A DNA stretch of 64,000 nt from MAG-120531 sp038125995 (GTDB taxonomy: Bacteria > Bacteroidota > Bacteroidia > Flavobacteriales > Flavobacteriaceae): contig JAYPEX010000004.1 in the NCBI GenBank assembly GCA_038125995.1, positions 1 through 64,000 of the forward strand, read 5' to 3'. The notes under the pieces were generated by a model. It worked only from the letters and a program-made list of their open reading frames with translations, ran no database searches and was not told the DNA's origin. The translations under genes and the position numbers were made by a program. Shown here piece after piece: positions 44,198 through 53,297 of the stretch (positions within the stretch are counted from its first letter, which is position 1; every line of letters begins with the position of its first letter).

Positions 44198-45124
44198 TTA
44201 TTTGATTTTAGAGGCTAAAAGATAGATGACAGCCATACGTATCGCCACACCATTTTCAACCTGATCTAATATAATTGATTGTGAAGAGTCAGCTACTTCA
44301 GAAGTAATTTCAACTCCTCTATTGATAGGACCTGGATGCATCACCACTATTTCTTTGTCAAGTGAATTGAGCAGTGACATATTAAGCCCAAATTGTTTGG
44401 TGTATTCTCGAGTATTTGGAAAATAACTCACATCCATACGCTCGTTTTGAATTCTGAGCATATTGGCAACATCACACCAATTCAAAGCCTTGCGAAGATC
44501 AGTTTCCACAGCGACTCCTAATGACTCTATATATTTTGGCATCAATGATTTAGGTCCACAAACTTTAACTTCTGCCCCCTGTAATTTGAGTGCGAAGATA
44601 TTTGACAAAGCAACTCTTGAGTGAAGAATATCTCCAACGATGACTACCTTTTTACCCGAAACATCTCCTAGTCGTTCTCTAATCGAAAACGAATCTAAGA
44701 GTGCCTGTGTTGGATGTTCATGGGCTCCATCACCAGCATTGATAATCGCAGCCTTAATGTGTTTAGATAGCATGATTCCCGCTCCTGGATTTGAGTGACG
44801 CATGACCACCATATCCACTTTCATAGAAAGAATATTATTGACGGTATCGATTAGGGTTTCTCCTTTCTTAACTGAAGATTGAGCTACAGAGAAATTGACA
44901 ATATCTGCAGATAATCGTTTTTCAGCTAATTCAAAAGAAAGTTTTGTTCTTGTGGAATTTTCAAAGAAGATGTTAGCTATGGTAATATCTCTTAGCGAAG
45001 GAACTTTTTTAATAGAACGGTTGATGACTTCTTTAAAATGGTCTGCCGTTTCAAAAATGAGTTGTATGTCATTTTCGTTGAGGTATTTAATTCCCAGTAA
45101 GTGATTGACACTTAATTCGCTCAT
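44198..45124 (-). CDS. pyrB: Aspartate carbamoyltransferase catalytic chain
   Basis: The 308-residue enzyme makes carbamoyl aspartate in pyrimidine synthesis. Carbamoyl-phosphate binding motif FFENSTRTKLSFE lies at 53-65, followed by HEHPTQALLD near 138-147 and VMHPGPINRG near 270-279. A regulatory chain gene (pyrI) is absent. It follows pyrR by 7 nt, so the control of pyrimidine synthesis and the first committed step share one transcript. Confidence 0.97.
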   Translation of the reverse strand: MSELSVNHLLGIKYLNENDIQLIFETADHFKEVINRSIKKVPSLRDITIANIFFENSTRTKLSFELAEKRLSADIVNFSVAQSSVKKGETLIDTVNNILSMKVDMVVMRHSNPGAGIMLSKHIKAAIINAGDGAHEHPTQALLDSFSIRERLGDVSGKKVVIVGDILHSRVALSNIFALKLQGAEVKVCGPKSLMPKYIESLGVAVETDLRKALNWCDVANMLRIQNERMDVSYFPNTREYTKQFGLNMSLLNSLDKEIVVMHPGPINRGVEITSEVADSSQSIILDQVENGVAIRMAVIYLLASKIK

Positions 45125-45131
45125 AGATTTA

Positions 45132-45668
45132 TCAATTTACTAGATACACAATATCTTTACCATCTTCTTCCTCCCACAACACTTGAACCTTTTCATCATT
45201 AATCACATCGACCTGTCTACCTCTATAATCAGGCTGAATTGGTAAATGTCTACTGAACCTTCTATCGATCAGGGTTAAGAGTTCAACTTCAAGTGGTCTT
45301 CCAAATGATTGTAAGGCCGTCAGTGCTGCTCTTATACTTCTTCCAGTAAAAAGAACATCATCGATAAGTACAACACGCTTATCGTCTACAATGAAGTTGA
45401 TATCTGTCTTATTTGCTCTTAGAGTCTTATCACCTCTTCTAAAATCATCTCTGTAAAAAGTAATGTCTAAAAAACCTAATTTGATAGCTTCTACCTTGTA
45501 CTCTTCCTTTAGAATCTTCACAAGGCGTTTTGCTAATGCCGATCCTCTAGGTTGCAATCCAATCAATAAAGTTTCTGAAAAGTCTAAATGTTTTTCTAAA
45601 AGCTGACAAGACAATCTGTGAAGAATGATATTGATCTCTTGTGCGGAAAGCAGTTTTTTTTGGCTCAT
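45132..45668 (-). CDS. pyrR: PyrR bifunctional pyrimidine regulator/uracil phosphoribosyltransferase
   Basis: A 178-residue phosphoribosyltransferase with the PRPP loop VVLIDDVLFTGRSIRAA near 99-115. Firmicute PyrR binds RNA and attenuates pyr operons as well as having UPRTase activity. Here the mapped promoter leaves only about 20 nt of leader, too little for a PyrR-type attenuator before pyrR itself. It is therefore uncertain whether RNA regulation is kept. It heads a seven-gene operon ending in ppk1. Confidence 0.92.
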   Translation of the reverse strand: MSQKKLLSAQEINIILHRLSCQLLEKHLDFSETLLIGLQPRGSALAKRLVKILKEEYKVEAIKLGFLDITFYRDDFRRGDKTLRANKTDINFIVDDKRVVLIDDVLFTGRSIRAALTALQSFGRPLEVELLTLIDRRFSRHLPIQPDYRGRQVDVINDEKVQVLWEEEDGKDIVYLVN

Positions 45669-45695
45669 AGGCTAGTTATATAGCTCTTTGAATAA

Positions 45696-45726
45696 CAAAA
45701 TTAAGCTATTTTTTAACATATGCCAA
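45696..45726 (-). promoter_or_regulatory. Promoter of the pyrR-to-ppk1 operon
   Basis: On the minus strand TTG (45724-45726), a 20-nt spacer and TAATTTTG (45696-45703) fit the consensus fully. The promoter begins right beside the rpsA terminator. Confidence 0.7.
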
Positions 45727-45757
45727 TAAAAAAGCCCGAGTATTGAACTCGGGCTTC
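45726..45757 (-). terminator. Terminator after rpsA
   Basis: AAGCCCGAGT and ACTCGGGCTT form a 10-bp GC-rich stem with a five-base loop. On the minus strand it is followed by a run of Ts. It separates rpsA from pyrR. Confidence 0.9.
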
Positions 45758-45779
45758 TATTTATTTAAGATTTAGGTGA

Positions 45780-47603
45780 TTAGTTTATACCTTCCATCTT
45801 GTCTTTTAAAGCTTGTAAAGCCACGTTAGCGTCACCTAGAGTTGGTTTTGCTTCTTCTGCTTTAGCAGCTTGTTTTCGGACAGCAGCCTTAACCGCACGT
45901 TTTTCTTCTTCTTTGAAGATAGCCGTATGAGATGCAACTACTCTTTTGAATTCTTTGTTGAATTCAATGATTTTGAATTCTGCCTCATCACCTTTTCCAA
46001 GCTTAGATCCATCTTCTTTCTCTAAGTGGCGTTGTGGTACAAATGCAGTGATATCGTCATTGAAAACTACTGTAGCACCTTTATCAACGATTTCAGAAAT
46101 TGATGCTTTGTGAACTGTATCTAAAGCGAATTCAGTTTCGTATTTATCCCAAGGGTTGTCAGTAGTTTGCTTGTGACCAAGACTTAATTTTCTACCTTCA
46201 ACGTCTAATTCTAATACAACAACTTCTAAAGTGTCACCAACTGAAACGAATTCAGATGGGTGCTTGATTTTCTTGGTCCATGAAAGATCAGAAATATAAA
46301 TCAATCCGTCAATTCCTTCTTCTAATTCTACGAATACTCCGAAGTTAGTAAAGTTACGAACAATCCCTTTGTGCGTAGAACCTACAGGGTATTTATCCGT
46401 GATGTCAGTCCATGGATCTGGAGTTAATTGCTTAATTCCTAATGACATTTTACGGTCATCTCTATCTAAAGTCAACACGACAGCTTCCACTTCATCTCCA
46501 ACTTTTACAAAGTCTTGAGCTGAACGCAAGTGTGTAGACCAAGACATTTCAGATACGTGAACTAATCCTTCAACACCTTCAGCAACTTCAACAAAAGCAC
46601 CGTAATCAGCGATAACAACCACTTTACCTTTTACTTTGTCACCAACAGTTAACTCTTCTCCAAGAGCCTCCCATGGATGTTTTTCTAATTGCTTAAGACC
46701 TAACTGGATTCTAGACTTATTATCATCAAAGTCTAGGATTACAACGTTTAATTTTTGATCTAATTCAACCACTTCATTTGGATGGTTAATTCTAGACCAA
46801 GAAAGATCTGTGATGTGGATTAATCCATCAACACCGCCAAGATCGATAAAGACTCCGTAAGAAGTAATGTTTTTAACAACACCTTCTAATACTTGTCCTT
46901 TTTCTAATTGACATATAATTTCTTTCTTTTGTTCCTCGATATCGGCTTCGATAAGCGCTTTATGAGAAACTACAACATTCTTGAATTCATGGTTGATTTT
47001 CACCACTTTGAATTCCATGTTTTTACCAACGTATTGATCGTAATCACGGATTGGCTTCACATCAATTTGAGAACCTGGTAAGAATGCTTCGATTCCGAAT
47101 ACGTCAACGATCATTCCTCCTTTAGTTCTACACTTAACGAATCCAGTAACGATAACTTCTTTTTCGTGAGCCTCGTTTACGCGATCCCAAGCTTTGATAG
47201 TTCTAGCTTTTCTGTGTGATAATACTAATTGACCTGTTTTGTCTTCTCTGATGTCGATTAATACTTCAACCTTATCACCAACCTTTAAATCAGGATTGTA
47301 ACGGAACTCATTTAAAGAGATCACACCTTCTGATTTTGCGTTGATATCAATGATAGCTTCACGGTCAGTTAAATATACAACTGTTCCAACAACTACATCT
47401 TCATCTGCAGTATCGACAAAATTTTCAGAAACTAATTTTTCAAATTCCTCTAATTTAGACTCATCAACACGCTCAATACCTTCTTGGTATTTATCCCAGT
47501 TAAAATTGTCTAAAAATTCTTGAGTGTTTTTTGTAGTCTCTACTTGAGCTACAGGAGCTGCTTGTTGTTCTTCAGCAGCAGGGGTAGATTTTTCTTCAGC
47601 CAT
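45780..47603 (-). CDS. rpsA: 30S ribosomal protein S1
   Basis: A 607-residue S1 with six S1 RNA-binding domains (roughly 55-125, 142-210, 225-300, 315-388, 402-475, 490-560). The repeats are clear: GVFIDLGGVDGLIHITDLSW, GAFVEVAEGVEGLVHVSEMSW and GVFVELEEGIDGLIYISDLSW come from domains 3, 4 and 5. The N-terminal 50 residues are an acidic, glutamine-rich extension. S1 helps mRNA bind to ribosomes lacking strong Shine-Dalgarno contacts, fitting Bacteroidota. It has a strong own promoter, a leader of about 105 nt and a terminator. Confidence 0.96.
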   Translation of the reverse strand: MAEEKSTPAAEEQQAAPVAQVETTKNTQEFLDNFNWDKYQEGIERVDESKLEEFEKLVSENFVDTADEDVVVGTVVYLTDREAIIDINAKSEGVISLNEFRYNPDLKVGDKVEVLIDIREDKTGQLVLSHRKARTIKAWDRVNEAHEKEVIVTGFVKCRTKGGMIVDVFGIEAFLPGSQIDVKPIRDYDQYVGKNMEFKVVKINHEFKNVVVSHKALIEADIEEQKKEIICQLEKGQVLEGVVKNITSYGVFIDLGGVDGLIHITDLSWSRINHPNEVVELDQKLNVVILDFDDNKSRIQLGLKQLEKHPWEALGEELTVGDKVKGKVVVIADYGAFVEVAEGVEGLVHVSEMSWSTHLRSAQDFVKVGDEVEAVVLTLDRDDRKMSLGIKQLTPDPWTDITDKYPVGSTHKGIVRNFTNFGVFVELEEGIDGLIYISDLSWTKKIKHPSEFVSVGDTLEVVVLELDVEGRKLSLGHKQTTDNPWDKYETEFALDTVHKASISEIVDKGATVVFNDDITAFVPQRHLEKEDGSKLGKGDEAEFKIIEFNKEFKRVVASHTAIFKEEEKRAVKAAVRKQAAKAEEAKPTLGDANVALQALKDKMEGIN

Positions 47604-47714
47604 TTGAAGATTTACTTTGTATTCCGACTCTTGAGAGTATTAACATAGCTATCGGAAGTGTTTTACATCTTTAAAATAATCCTTTTCCACTCTCTTTAAT
47701 GTTAAAAAGGAGTG

Positions 47715-47744
47715 CAAAAATAATCTAATTTTAATGCTATGCAA
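47715..47744 (-). promoter_or_regulatory. Promoter of rpsA
   Basis: On the minus strand TTG (47742-47744), a 19-nt spacer and TATTTTTG (47715-47722) match the consensus fully. Transcription would start near 47708, leaving a leader of about 105 nt before the ATG. Confidence 0.7.
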
Positions 47745-47793
47745 AATAATTAGCTAAAAAAGAGTGAGTTAAGTGCTAAAAAACTAAGTTTTA

Positions 47794-48483
47794 TTACATC
47801 TTTTGGTAAGCGTAGTTTAATATAAGCTCTAATTGTTCATCTGGGCTCATATTGGAATTGTCAATAACAATGGCGTTATCAGCCTGAACTAAAGGTGAAA
47901 CAGCTCTTGTGGTATCCATTTGGTCTCTAGATTGAATATTGGTTAAGACTTCTTCAAAACTGACTTGGTTACCAGAATCAGTTAGTTCTTTATACCTTCT
48001 CTCAGCTCTTATTTGAGCGGAACAACTCACAAAAAATTTAAGTTCAGCGTCTGGAAAAACGACCGTTCCGATATCTCTTCCATCCATAACGACCCCTTTG
48101 TTTTGTCCTATTTTTTGTTGAATAGCAACAAGTTTGGATCGAACCTCAGGAATTGCCGCAATGATACTTACTTTATTGGACACCTCTATCGATCGAATTT
48201 GATCGGACACATCGACTCCGTTTAAATAAATATCCGAATATCCTTTTTGATCGTTGAAAATAAATTCAATCGATAGTTCTGAAAGTGAATTGATCAGTGC
48301 TTCTTTTTCAACAGTTTGGTCTTTGATGAGTCCGTTATGCATCGCATAAAGAGTCACCGTGCGATACATGGCTCCAGAGTCTACATAGATAAACCCTAGA
48401 GACTTAGCCAATTGCTTAGCCATGGTGCTTTTTCCAGTAGATGAATAGCCATCTATTGCTATGGTGATCTTTTTGTGATTCAA
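47794..48483 (-). CDS. cmk: Cytidylate kinase
   Basis: A 229-residue CMP/dCMP kinase. The P-loop is DGYSSTGKSTMAKQLA (11-26), followed by VDSGAMYR near 35-42 and VMDGRDIGTVVFPDA near 131-145, which bind CMP. Length and motifs are typical. Its start lies directly after the lon stop codon, with no spacer, so it is co-transcribed with lon. rpsA lies about 190 nt further on, and in many bacteria cmk and rpsA are neighbours. Confidence 0.95.
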   Translation of the reverse strand: MNHKKITIAIDGYSSTGKSTMAKQLAKSLGFIYVDSGAMYRTVTLYAMHNGLIKDQTVEKEALINSLSELSIEFIFNDQKGYSDIYLNGVDVSDQIRSIEVSNKVSIIAAIPEVRSKLVAIQQKIGQNKGVVMDGRDIGTVVFPDAELKFFVSCSAQIRAERRYKELTDSGNQVSFEEVLTNIQSRDQMDTTRAVSPLVQADNAIVIDNSNMSPDEQLELILNYAYQKM

Positions 48484-50937
48484 CTATTGAAGCTCTTTAG
48501 CGTTTTTTACTTTTTGTTTTGTAAGTGCGAGATCAATGACTTCACTCATTTCACTTACATAGTGGAAAGTTAAGCCTTTTAAATATTTTTCGTTGATTTC
48601 AAGGATATCTTTTTTGTTCTCTTCACAAAGAATAATCTCTTTAATACGCGCTCTCTTGGCTGCTAAGATCTTTTCTTTGATTCCTCCAACAGGCAACACC
48701 TTACCTCTTAGGGTTATTTCACCTGTCATCGCAAGTTTACTCTTTACTTTGCGCTGGGTTAAAAGGGAAATTAATGAAGTTAACATTGTAATACCAGCAC
48801 TTGGTCCATCTTTTGGAGTAGCCCCCTCAGGTACGTGTATATGAATGTTATAACGATCAAAAAGTTCAGAAGCCAAACCAAAGTGGTCTGCATTAGCTTT
48901 GATGTATTCCAAGGCAATCGTTGCAGACTCTTTCATGACCTTTCCGAGGTTTCCGGTGATGGACAACATACCCTTTCCTTTTGAAAGAGTCGATTCAATG
49001 AATAAGATATCTCCTCCTACTCGAGTCCATGCCAATCCAGTAACCACCCCTGCGACTTCGTTATTTTCATATTTATCACGCTCTAAACGAGCAACCCCCA
49101 ATACCTTTTCAATTTGATCATTAGTAACCTTAAGATCGTACTCCTCTTCCATAGCGATTGACTTAGCAACATTTCGAACCATCTTCGCAATCTGCTTATC
49201 AAGAGTTCTCACACCTGACTCTCGGGTATAACCTTCAACGATCTTTTCCAATTGAGGCTTAGCAATTTTTATATCATCAGTTGATAAACCATGCTCTTTG
49301 AGCTGTTTTGGCAATAGGTGTCTCTTGGCAATCTCCACCTTTTCTTCTATGGTATAGCCACTCACATTAATAAGCTCCATACGATCCAAAAGAGCTGGTT
49401 GAATAGTCGATAAATTATTGGCCGTAGCGATAAACATCACCTTCGATAGGTCGTAACCCATCTCTAAGAAGTTGTCGTAAAACTCACTGTTTTGCTCTGG
49501 ATCTAAAACTTCAAGCATTGCTGATGAAGGATCTCCCTGGAAACTACTGTAGAGCTTATCAATCTCATCTAAAATAAAAACAGGATTTGAAGTTTCTGCC
49601 TTTTTGATATTTTGAATAATTCTACCAGGCATTGCCCCTATGTATGTTTTACGATGTCCTCTAATCTCAGCCTCGTCACGAAGCCCTCCTAATGACATAC
49701 GAACATATGATCTACCAAGTGCCTCAGCAATCGATTTACCTAGGGAGGTCTTTCCCACGCCTGGAGGTCCATAAAGACATATAATCGGCGATTTCATATC
49801 GTTTCTAAGCTTGAGAACCGCTAAGTGCTCGATAATTCTCTTTTTGACTTCTTCTAATCCAAAATGATCTCTATCTAATATTTTTTGAGCCTTTTTTAAA
49901 TCAAAAGAATCAGTAGAATACTCATTCCATGGAAGCTCCAAGAAAAGCTCCAAATAATTGCGTTGTATTCCGTATTCAGCAACTTGAGGATTCATGCGTT
50001 GGAGCTTTGAAAGCTCCTTATCAAAATGTGCTCCTATTTTTTTAGACCACTTTTTAGTTTTAGCCTTCTCAGCCATTTCATTGACTTCTTCTTCATATGA
50101 AACCCCACCAAGTTCTTCTTGAATAGTCTTGAGCTGCTGATGCAAAAAGTAATCTCTTTGTTGCTGATCCAAATCAGTTCGTACCTTTGATTGAATATCG
50201 TTTTTAAGCTGTAGTCTTTGCAACTCTAGATTCATAAACTTCAAAGTCGCTAATGCACGCTCAGTTAAATCATTGAGTTCTAAAAGTTCTTGCTTTTCCT
50301 TTACAGAAATACTGAGGTTGGAACAAACAAAATTGATTAGAAAAGAATTACTTTCAATATTTTTAATAGCAAATGAAGCCTCCGAAGGCAAGTTAGGATT
50401 GTTTTTAATAATCTTTAAGGCTAATTCCTTAATCGATTCAATAATGGCGTTAAACTCATTATCAGACACTTCTGGTTTGGTCCAAGAAGCAGGTTTAACC
50501 TGTGCTTGCAAATATGGAGTCTCTGATACAATTTGAGTAATTTCAAACGGTTTTTTACCTTGAATAATCACAGTAGTATTACCATCAGGCATTTTTAGGA
50601 CTCTAAGTATACGAGCGACTACACCTGTGTGATAAATATCTTCTCCTGTTGGGTTTTCAACATTTTCATCCTTTTGTGCAACTACTCCAATGACTTTTGA
50701 ACCGTTATTGGCATCGTTTAAGAGTTGAATGGACTTATCGCGTCCAGCTGTTATCGGAACTACAACTCCAGGAAACAAAACAGTATTCTTTAAAGGTAGT
50801 ATCGGTAAAGTTTCAGGTAGTGGCTCCCTATTAATTTCCTCCTCATCCTCAGGTGTCATTAACGGAATTAAATCAGCATCTTCGTCCAACCCCTGAAATG
50901 ACATACTGTCAATACTTAAAAATTTTCGATCTTTCAT
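48484..50937 (-). CDS. lon: Lon protease (endopeptidase La)
   Basis: An 817-residue ATP-dependent serine protease. It has an N-terminal LON substrate domain (about 40-240), a coiled-coil stretch, AAA+ Walker A GPPGVGKTS near 388-396 and the protease domain. The catalytic dyad is S713 (KDGPSAGITM) and K756 (GGIKEKIL). It degrades damaged and some regulatory proteins in the cytoplasm. An imperfect inverted repeat (50951-50980) lies just before the start codon. cmk follows directly. Confidence 0.97.
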   Translation of the reverse strand: MKDRKFLSIDSMSFQGLDEDADLIPLMTPEDEEEINREPLPETLPILPLKNTVLFPGVVVPITAGRDKSIQLLNDANNGSKVIGVVAQKDENVENPTGEDIYHTGVVARILRVLKMPDGNTTVIIQGKKPFEITQIVSETPYLQAQVKPASWTKPEVSDNEFNAIIESIKELALKIIKNNPNLPSEASFAIKNIESNSFLINFVCSNLSISVKEKQELLELNDLTERALATLKFMNLELQRLQLKNDIQSKVRTDLDQQQRDYFLHQQLKTIQEELGGVSYEEEVNEMAEKAKTKKWSKKIGAHFDKELSKLQRMNPQVAEYGIQRNYLELFLELPWNEYSTDSFDLKKAQKILDRDHFGLEEVKKRIIEHLAVLKLRNDMKSPIICLYGPPGVGKTSLGKSIAEALGRSYVRMSLGGLRDEAEIRGHRKTYIGAMPGRIIQNIKKAETSNPVFILDEIDKLYSSFQGDPSSAMLEVLDPEQNSEFYDNFLEMGYDLSKVMFIATANNLSTIQPALLDRMELINVSGYTIEEKVEIAKRHLLPKQLKEHGLSTDDIKIAKPQLEKIVEGYTRESGVRTLDKQIAKMVRNVAKSIAMEEEYDLKVTNDQIEKVLGVARLERDKYENNEVAGVVTGLAWTRVGGDILFIESTLSKGKGMLSITGNLGKVMKESATIALEYIKANADHFGLASELFDRYNIHIHVPEGATPKDGPSAGITMLTSLISLLTQRKVKSKLAMTGEITLRGKVLPVGGIKEKILAAKRARIKEIILCEENKKDILEINEKYLKGLTFHYVSEMSEVIDLALTKQKVKNAKELQ

Positions 50938-50950
50938 AATTGTATTTTAA

Positions 50951-50980
50951 CGTCATAATGTCACCTTGAAGTGAATGACG
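50951..50980 (-). promoter_or_regulatory. Imperfect inverted repeat 14 nt before the lon start codon
   Basis: On the plus strand CGTCAT-AATG-TCAC-CTTGAA-GTGA-ATGACG: two nested arm pairs (CGTCAT with ATGACG, TCAC with GTGA) with a 4-nt bulge on one side. It could be an operator, or an RNA hairpin close to the lon start. Confidence 0.4.
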
Positions 50981-51116
50981 ACATCTAATTAATTTTATGT
51001 TTAAGCAATAAACAGTTAATTCACAAACATCTAAAGGGAATTCACTTGCTATTACTACCTTTATTAGACAATTCCTGTGCCAATTTGATTTTTTTTATTC
51101 AATAAGTGTAACATTT

Positions 51117-51722
51117 TTGATTCTGAAGCATCATTTATACAAAGAACTAAGATTTTTGAACCGAGCCAACAGCAACGAACTAGCCCTTTTACTCGACGCC
51201 TGTAAAAACGGAGTGGAGAAAGCCCAACTACAACTTTATCAATTGTACTTCAAGGCTATGTTTAATACGGCTTTTCGAATTGTCAAAGAAGATGCTCTTG
51301 CTGAAGATATCATGCAAGAATCCTTCTTAGCGGCCTTTGAAAAATTAGATCAGTATAAAGCTGAAGTGAGTTTTGGAGCCTGGCTTAAAAAGATCGTTAT
51401 CAATAAGAGTATTTTGGAATATCGAAAAAAGGTCAAAGAACATTGGCTTTCTATAGATGAGTCCAGAGTTAATGAGCCTATTAACGATCAATCTACAGAA
51501 GATCACACCGAAAAAACAAAGTGGATCTACAATAAGATAAAAGGCCTAAACGAACGTTATGCAATGACGCTTACACTAAATCTAATCGAAGGTTACGATT
51601 ATAAAGAAATCGCAGAAATACTTGAGATCACAGAGGGAACTAGTAGAACCTTGCTTTCAAGAGCAAAAGATAAATTGAGAACTGAAATAACAAAAGATCC
51701 ACAATGGAAGAAGATTTCGTAA
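51117..51722 (+). CDS. RNA polymerase sigma-70 factor, ECF type
   Basis: A protein of up to 201 residues with the two ECF regions. Region 2 covers about 40-105 (FNTAFRIVKEDALAEDIMQESFLAAFE). Region 4 covers about 140-195 (TLTLNLIEGYDYKEIAEIL, with the helix-turn-helix EITEGTSRTLLSRAK). The start is uncertain: the TTG at 51117 sits in a T-rich tract that looks like a -7 element (CATTTTTG), and the TTG at 51156 would give MNRANSNELALLLDACK, closer to how such factors usually start. It leads a four-gene operon with an overlapping, probable anti-sigma gene. Confidence 0.88.
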   Translation: MILKHHLYKELRFLNRANSNELALLLDACKNGVEKAQLQLYQLYFKAMFNTAFRIVKEDALAEDIMQESFLAAFEKLDQYKAEVSFGAWLKKIVINKSILEYRKKVKEHWLSIDESRVNEPINDQSTEDHTEKTKWIYNKIKGLNERYAMTLTLNLIEGYDYKEIAEILEITEGTSRTLLSRAKDKLRTEITKDPQWKKIS

Positions 51723-52216
51723 TAGAAGCATTAAATGATATGGAACTCGATCATTTTAATTCGAGAGAACCTCTCAAGGGGCATGAAAAGCGATTTGCAA
51801 AAAAACTTAAGAAAAGTTCCACCAAAAAGACAAGAGTTCCATTTATGAGAATTGCTGCAGCAATTGCAGTTTTTTTGAGTATTTTCGGTGTCGGAAAACT
51901 GTCACAACCAAATCCTACTCAAATTGAAATAGCCTCCTTTTCTCAGTACTTCAACAGTATCATAGAAGAAAAGACCAATGTTTTAGATCAGTATACCTCT
52001 CAAGAAGAACGCATCGTCATTCTCGATGCTATGGCAGAGTTATCTGAATTAGAACAAGATGCTCAATTACTGCATAAAGATTTAAAAGAAGGTGGTGATC
52101 CCCAACAGATCATAAAAGCAATGACTGAAAATTACAACTCGAGACTACAACTACTCGATCGATTAACAATAGATTTAAATGAATTAAAACAAGTAAAAGA
52201 TGGAATTACTTATTAA
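51704..52216 (+). CDS. Putative membrane anti-sigma factor or sigma-linked protein
   Basis: A 170-residue protein with a basic cytoplasmic N-terminus (HEKRFAKKLKKSSTKKTRV), one membrane helix near residues 47-64 (MRIAAAIAVFLSIFGVG) and a helical outer part (about 75-165). This topology is that of single-pass regulators paired with ECF sigma factors, and it overlaps the sigma gene by 19 nt. No zinc-binding anti-sigma motif is visible. The function is inferred from topology and position. Confidence 0.65.
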   Translation: MEEDFVIEALNDMELDHFNSREPLKGHEKRFAKKLKKSSTKKTRVPFMRIAAAIAVFLSIFGVGKLSQPNPTQIEIASFSQYFNSIIEEKTNVLDQYTSQEERIVILDAMAELSELEQDAQLLHKDLKEGGDPQQIIKAMTENYNSRLQLLDRLTIDLNELKQVKDGITY

Positions 52217-53291
52217 AAACTTCTTAGTTCTTTTCCTAATCGTTCCTTCGATCATTTTCGCCAATGATTTTGATGAGCGCTACACAAGAGAAAAAAAGTT
52301 ATCTAAATCCTTTAATATAAATTCCGATGCTAAACTCCTAGTCGAAAATAAATACGGCAATGTTGAAATTAGCCCCTGGGATCGCGATGAGATTTCCATC
52401 GAAGTGGTAATCCGTGTCACTGGAAATAGTGAATCAAAAGTAGAGGACAAATTAAATGATATCGATATTGAATTTAACGGCAATAAATCTCTCGTATATG
52501 CTAAAACTCATATTGAAAGCAGTAATGGTTGGTTCAATTGGTTTAACACCAATGTGAATTACAAAATCAATTATTATATCCACGTCCCGATTACAAGTAA
52601 TCTCGATATAAAAAACAAATACGGAGACACCTTTATTGAAGAGTCTAAGGGCGAGGTAAAATTAACTCACGATTACGGTAAGATTGTTTTGGGAACCCTT
52701 CTCAATGAGAGTAATGAAATCGATATGGATTACTCAAATTTAGAAGCTGACTACATTAAACACGCTGGAATTTCCTTGGACTACTCAGACTTTTCTGTCA
52801 GTGAACTAGAAACCTTTAATCTTAATGCAGACTACAGTCATATCGACCTAGGCAAAGCCATCAAAGGAAGTTATGATCTAGACTACGGAGGACTATCCAT
52901 CGAAGCGATTAATAGTTTAGAAGGTGATAGTGATTATGCAGACATCAGGGTTGACCTTCTTGGAAAAGCAGCGAATTTGAGTGCTGATTACGGCAAGATC
53001 ACCATTGGATTGGTGTCAGATGTATTAGAATCCTTAACCCTTGACACTGATTATTCAGGAATTAAAATTGGATACACTGAGAGCTCTAATTTCAATTTTG
53101 AAATCAATTCCAAATACACCGATGTAGAAGGTCTTAACGACGATTTATTTAATGTGGATTACAGAAATGAAAAATCGAGTTCGAAACACCTCAAAGGAAG
53201 TTTTGGAAGATCAGCCGCTGATCATTCAATCAATATCAATTCCTCATACGGTCACATCAAATTCAGAAAAAAATCAATTCAAATTAAATAA
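52200..53291 (+). CDS. Secreted beta-repeat protein, DUF4097-like
   Basis: A 363-residue protein with a signal peptide (LIKNFLVLFLIVPSIIFA). It then has repeated short strands of the form YGNVEISPWDRD, DYGKIVLG, DYSNLEADYI, DYSHIDLGK and DYADIRVDL. This repeating D-Y-x-x-I/L pattern suggests a right-handed beta-helix like that of DUF4097 proteins. The repeats recur every 18-25 residues. It overlaps the previous gene by 17 nt and is followed after 6 nt by a DUF2807 protein. The function is unknown; envelope location is inferred from the signal peptide. Confidence 0.78.
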   Translation: MELLIKNFLVLFLIVPSIIFANDFDERYTREKKLSKSFNINSDAKLLVENKYGNVEISPWDRDEISIEVVIRVTGNSESKVEDKLNDIDIEFNGNKSLVYAKTHIESSNGWFNWFNTNVNYKINYYIHVPITSNLDIKNKYGDTFIEESKGEVKLTHDYGKIVLGTLLNESNEIDMDYSNLEADYIKHAGISLDYSDFSVSELETFNLNADYSHIDLGKAIKGSYDLDYGGLSIEAINSLEGDSDYADIRVDLLGKAANLSADYGKITIGLVSDVLESLTLDTDYSGIKIGYTESSNFNFEINSKYTDVEGLNDDLFNVDYRNEKSSSKHLKGSFGRSAADHSININSSYGHIKFRKKSIQIK

Positions 53292-53297
53292 TAGATC

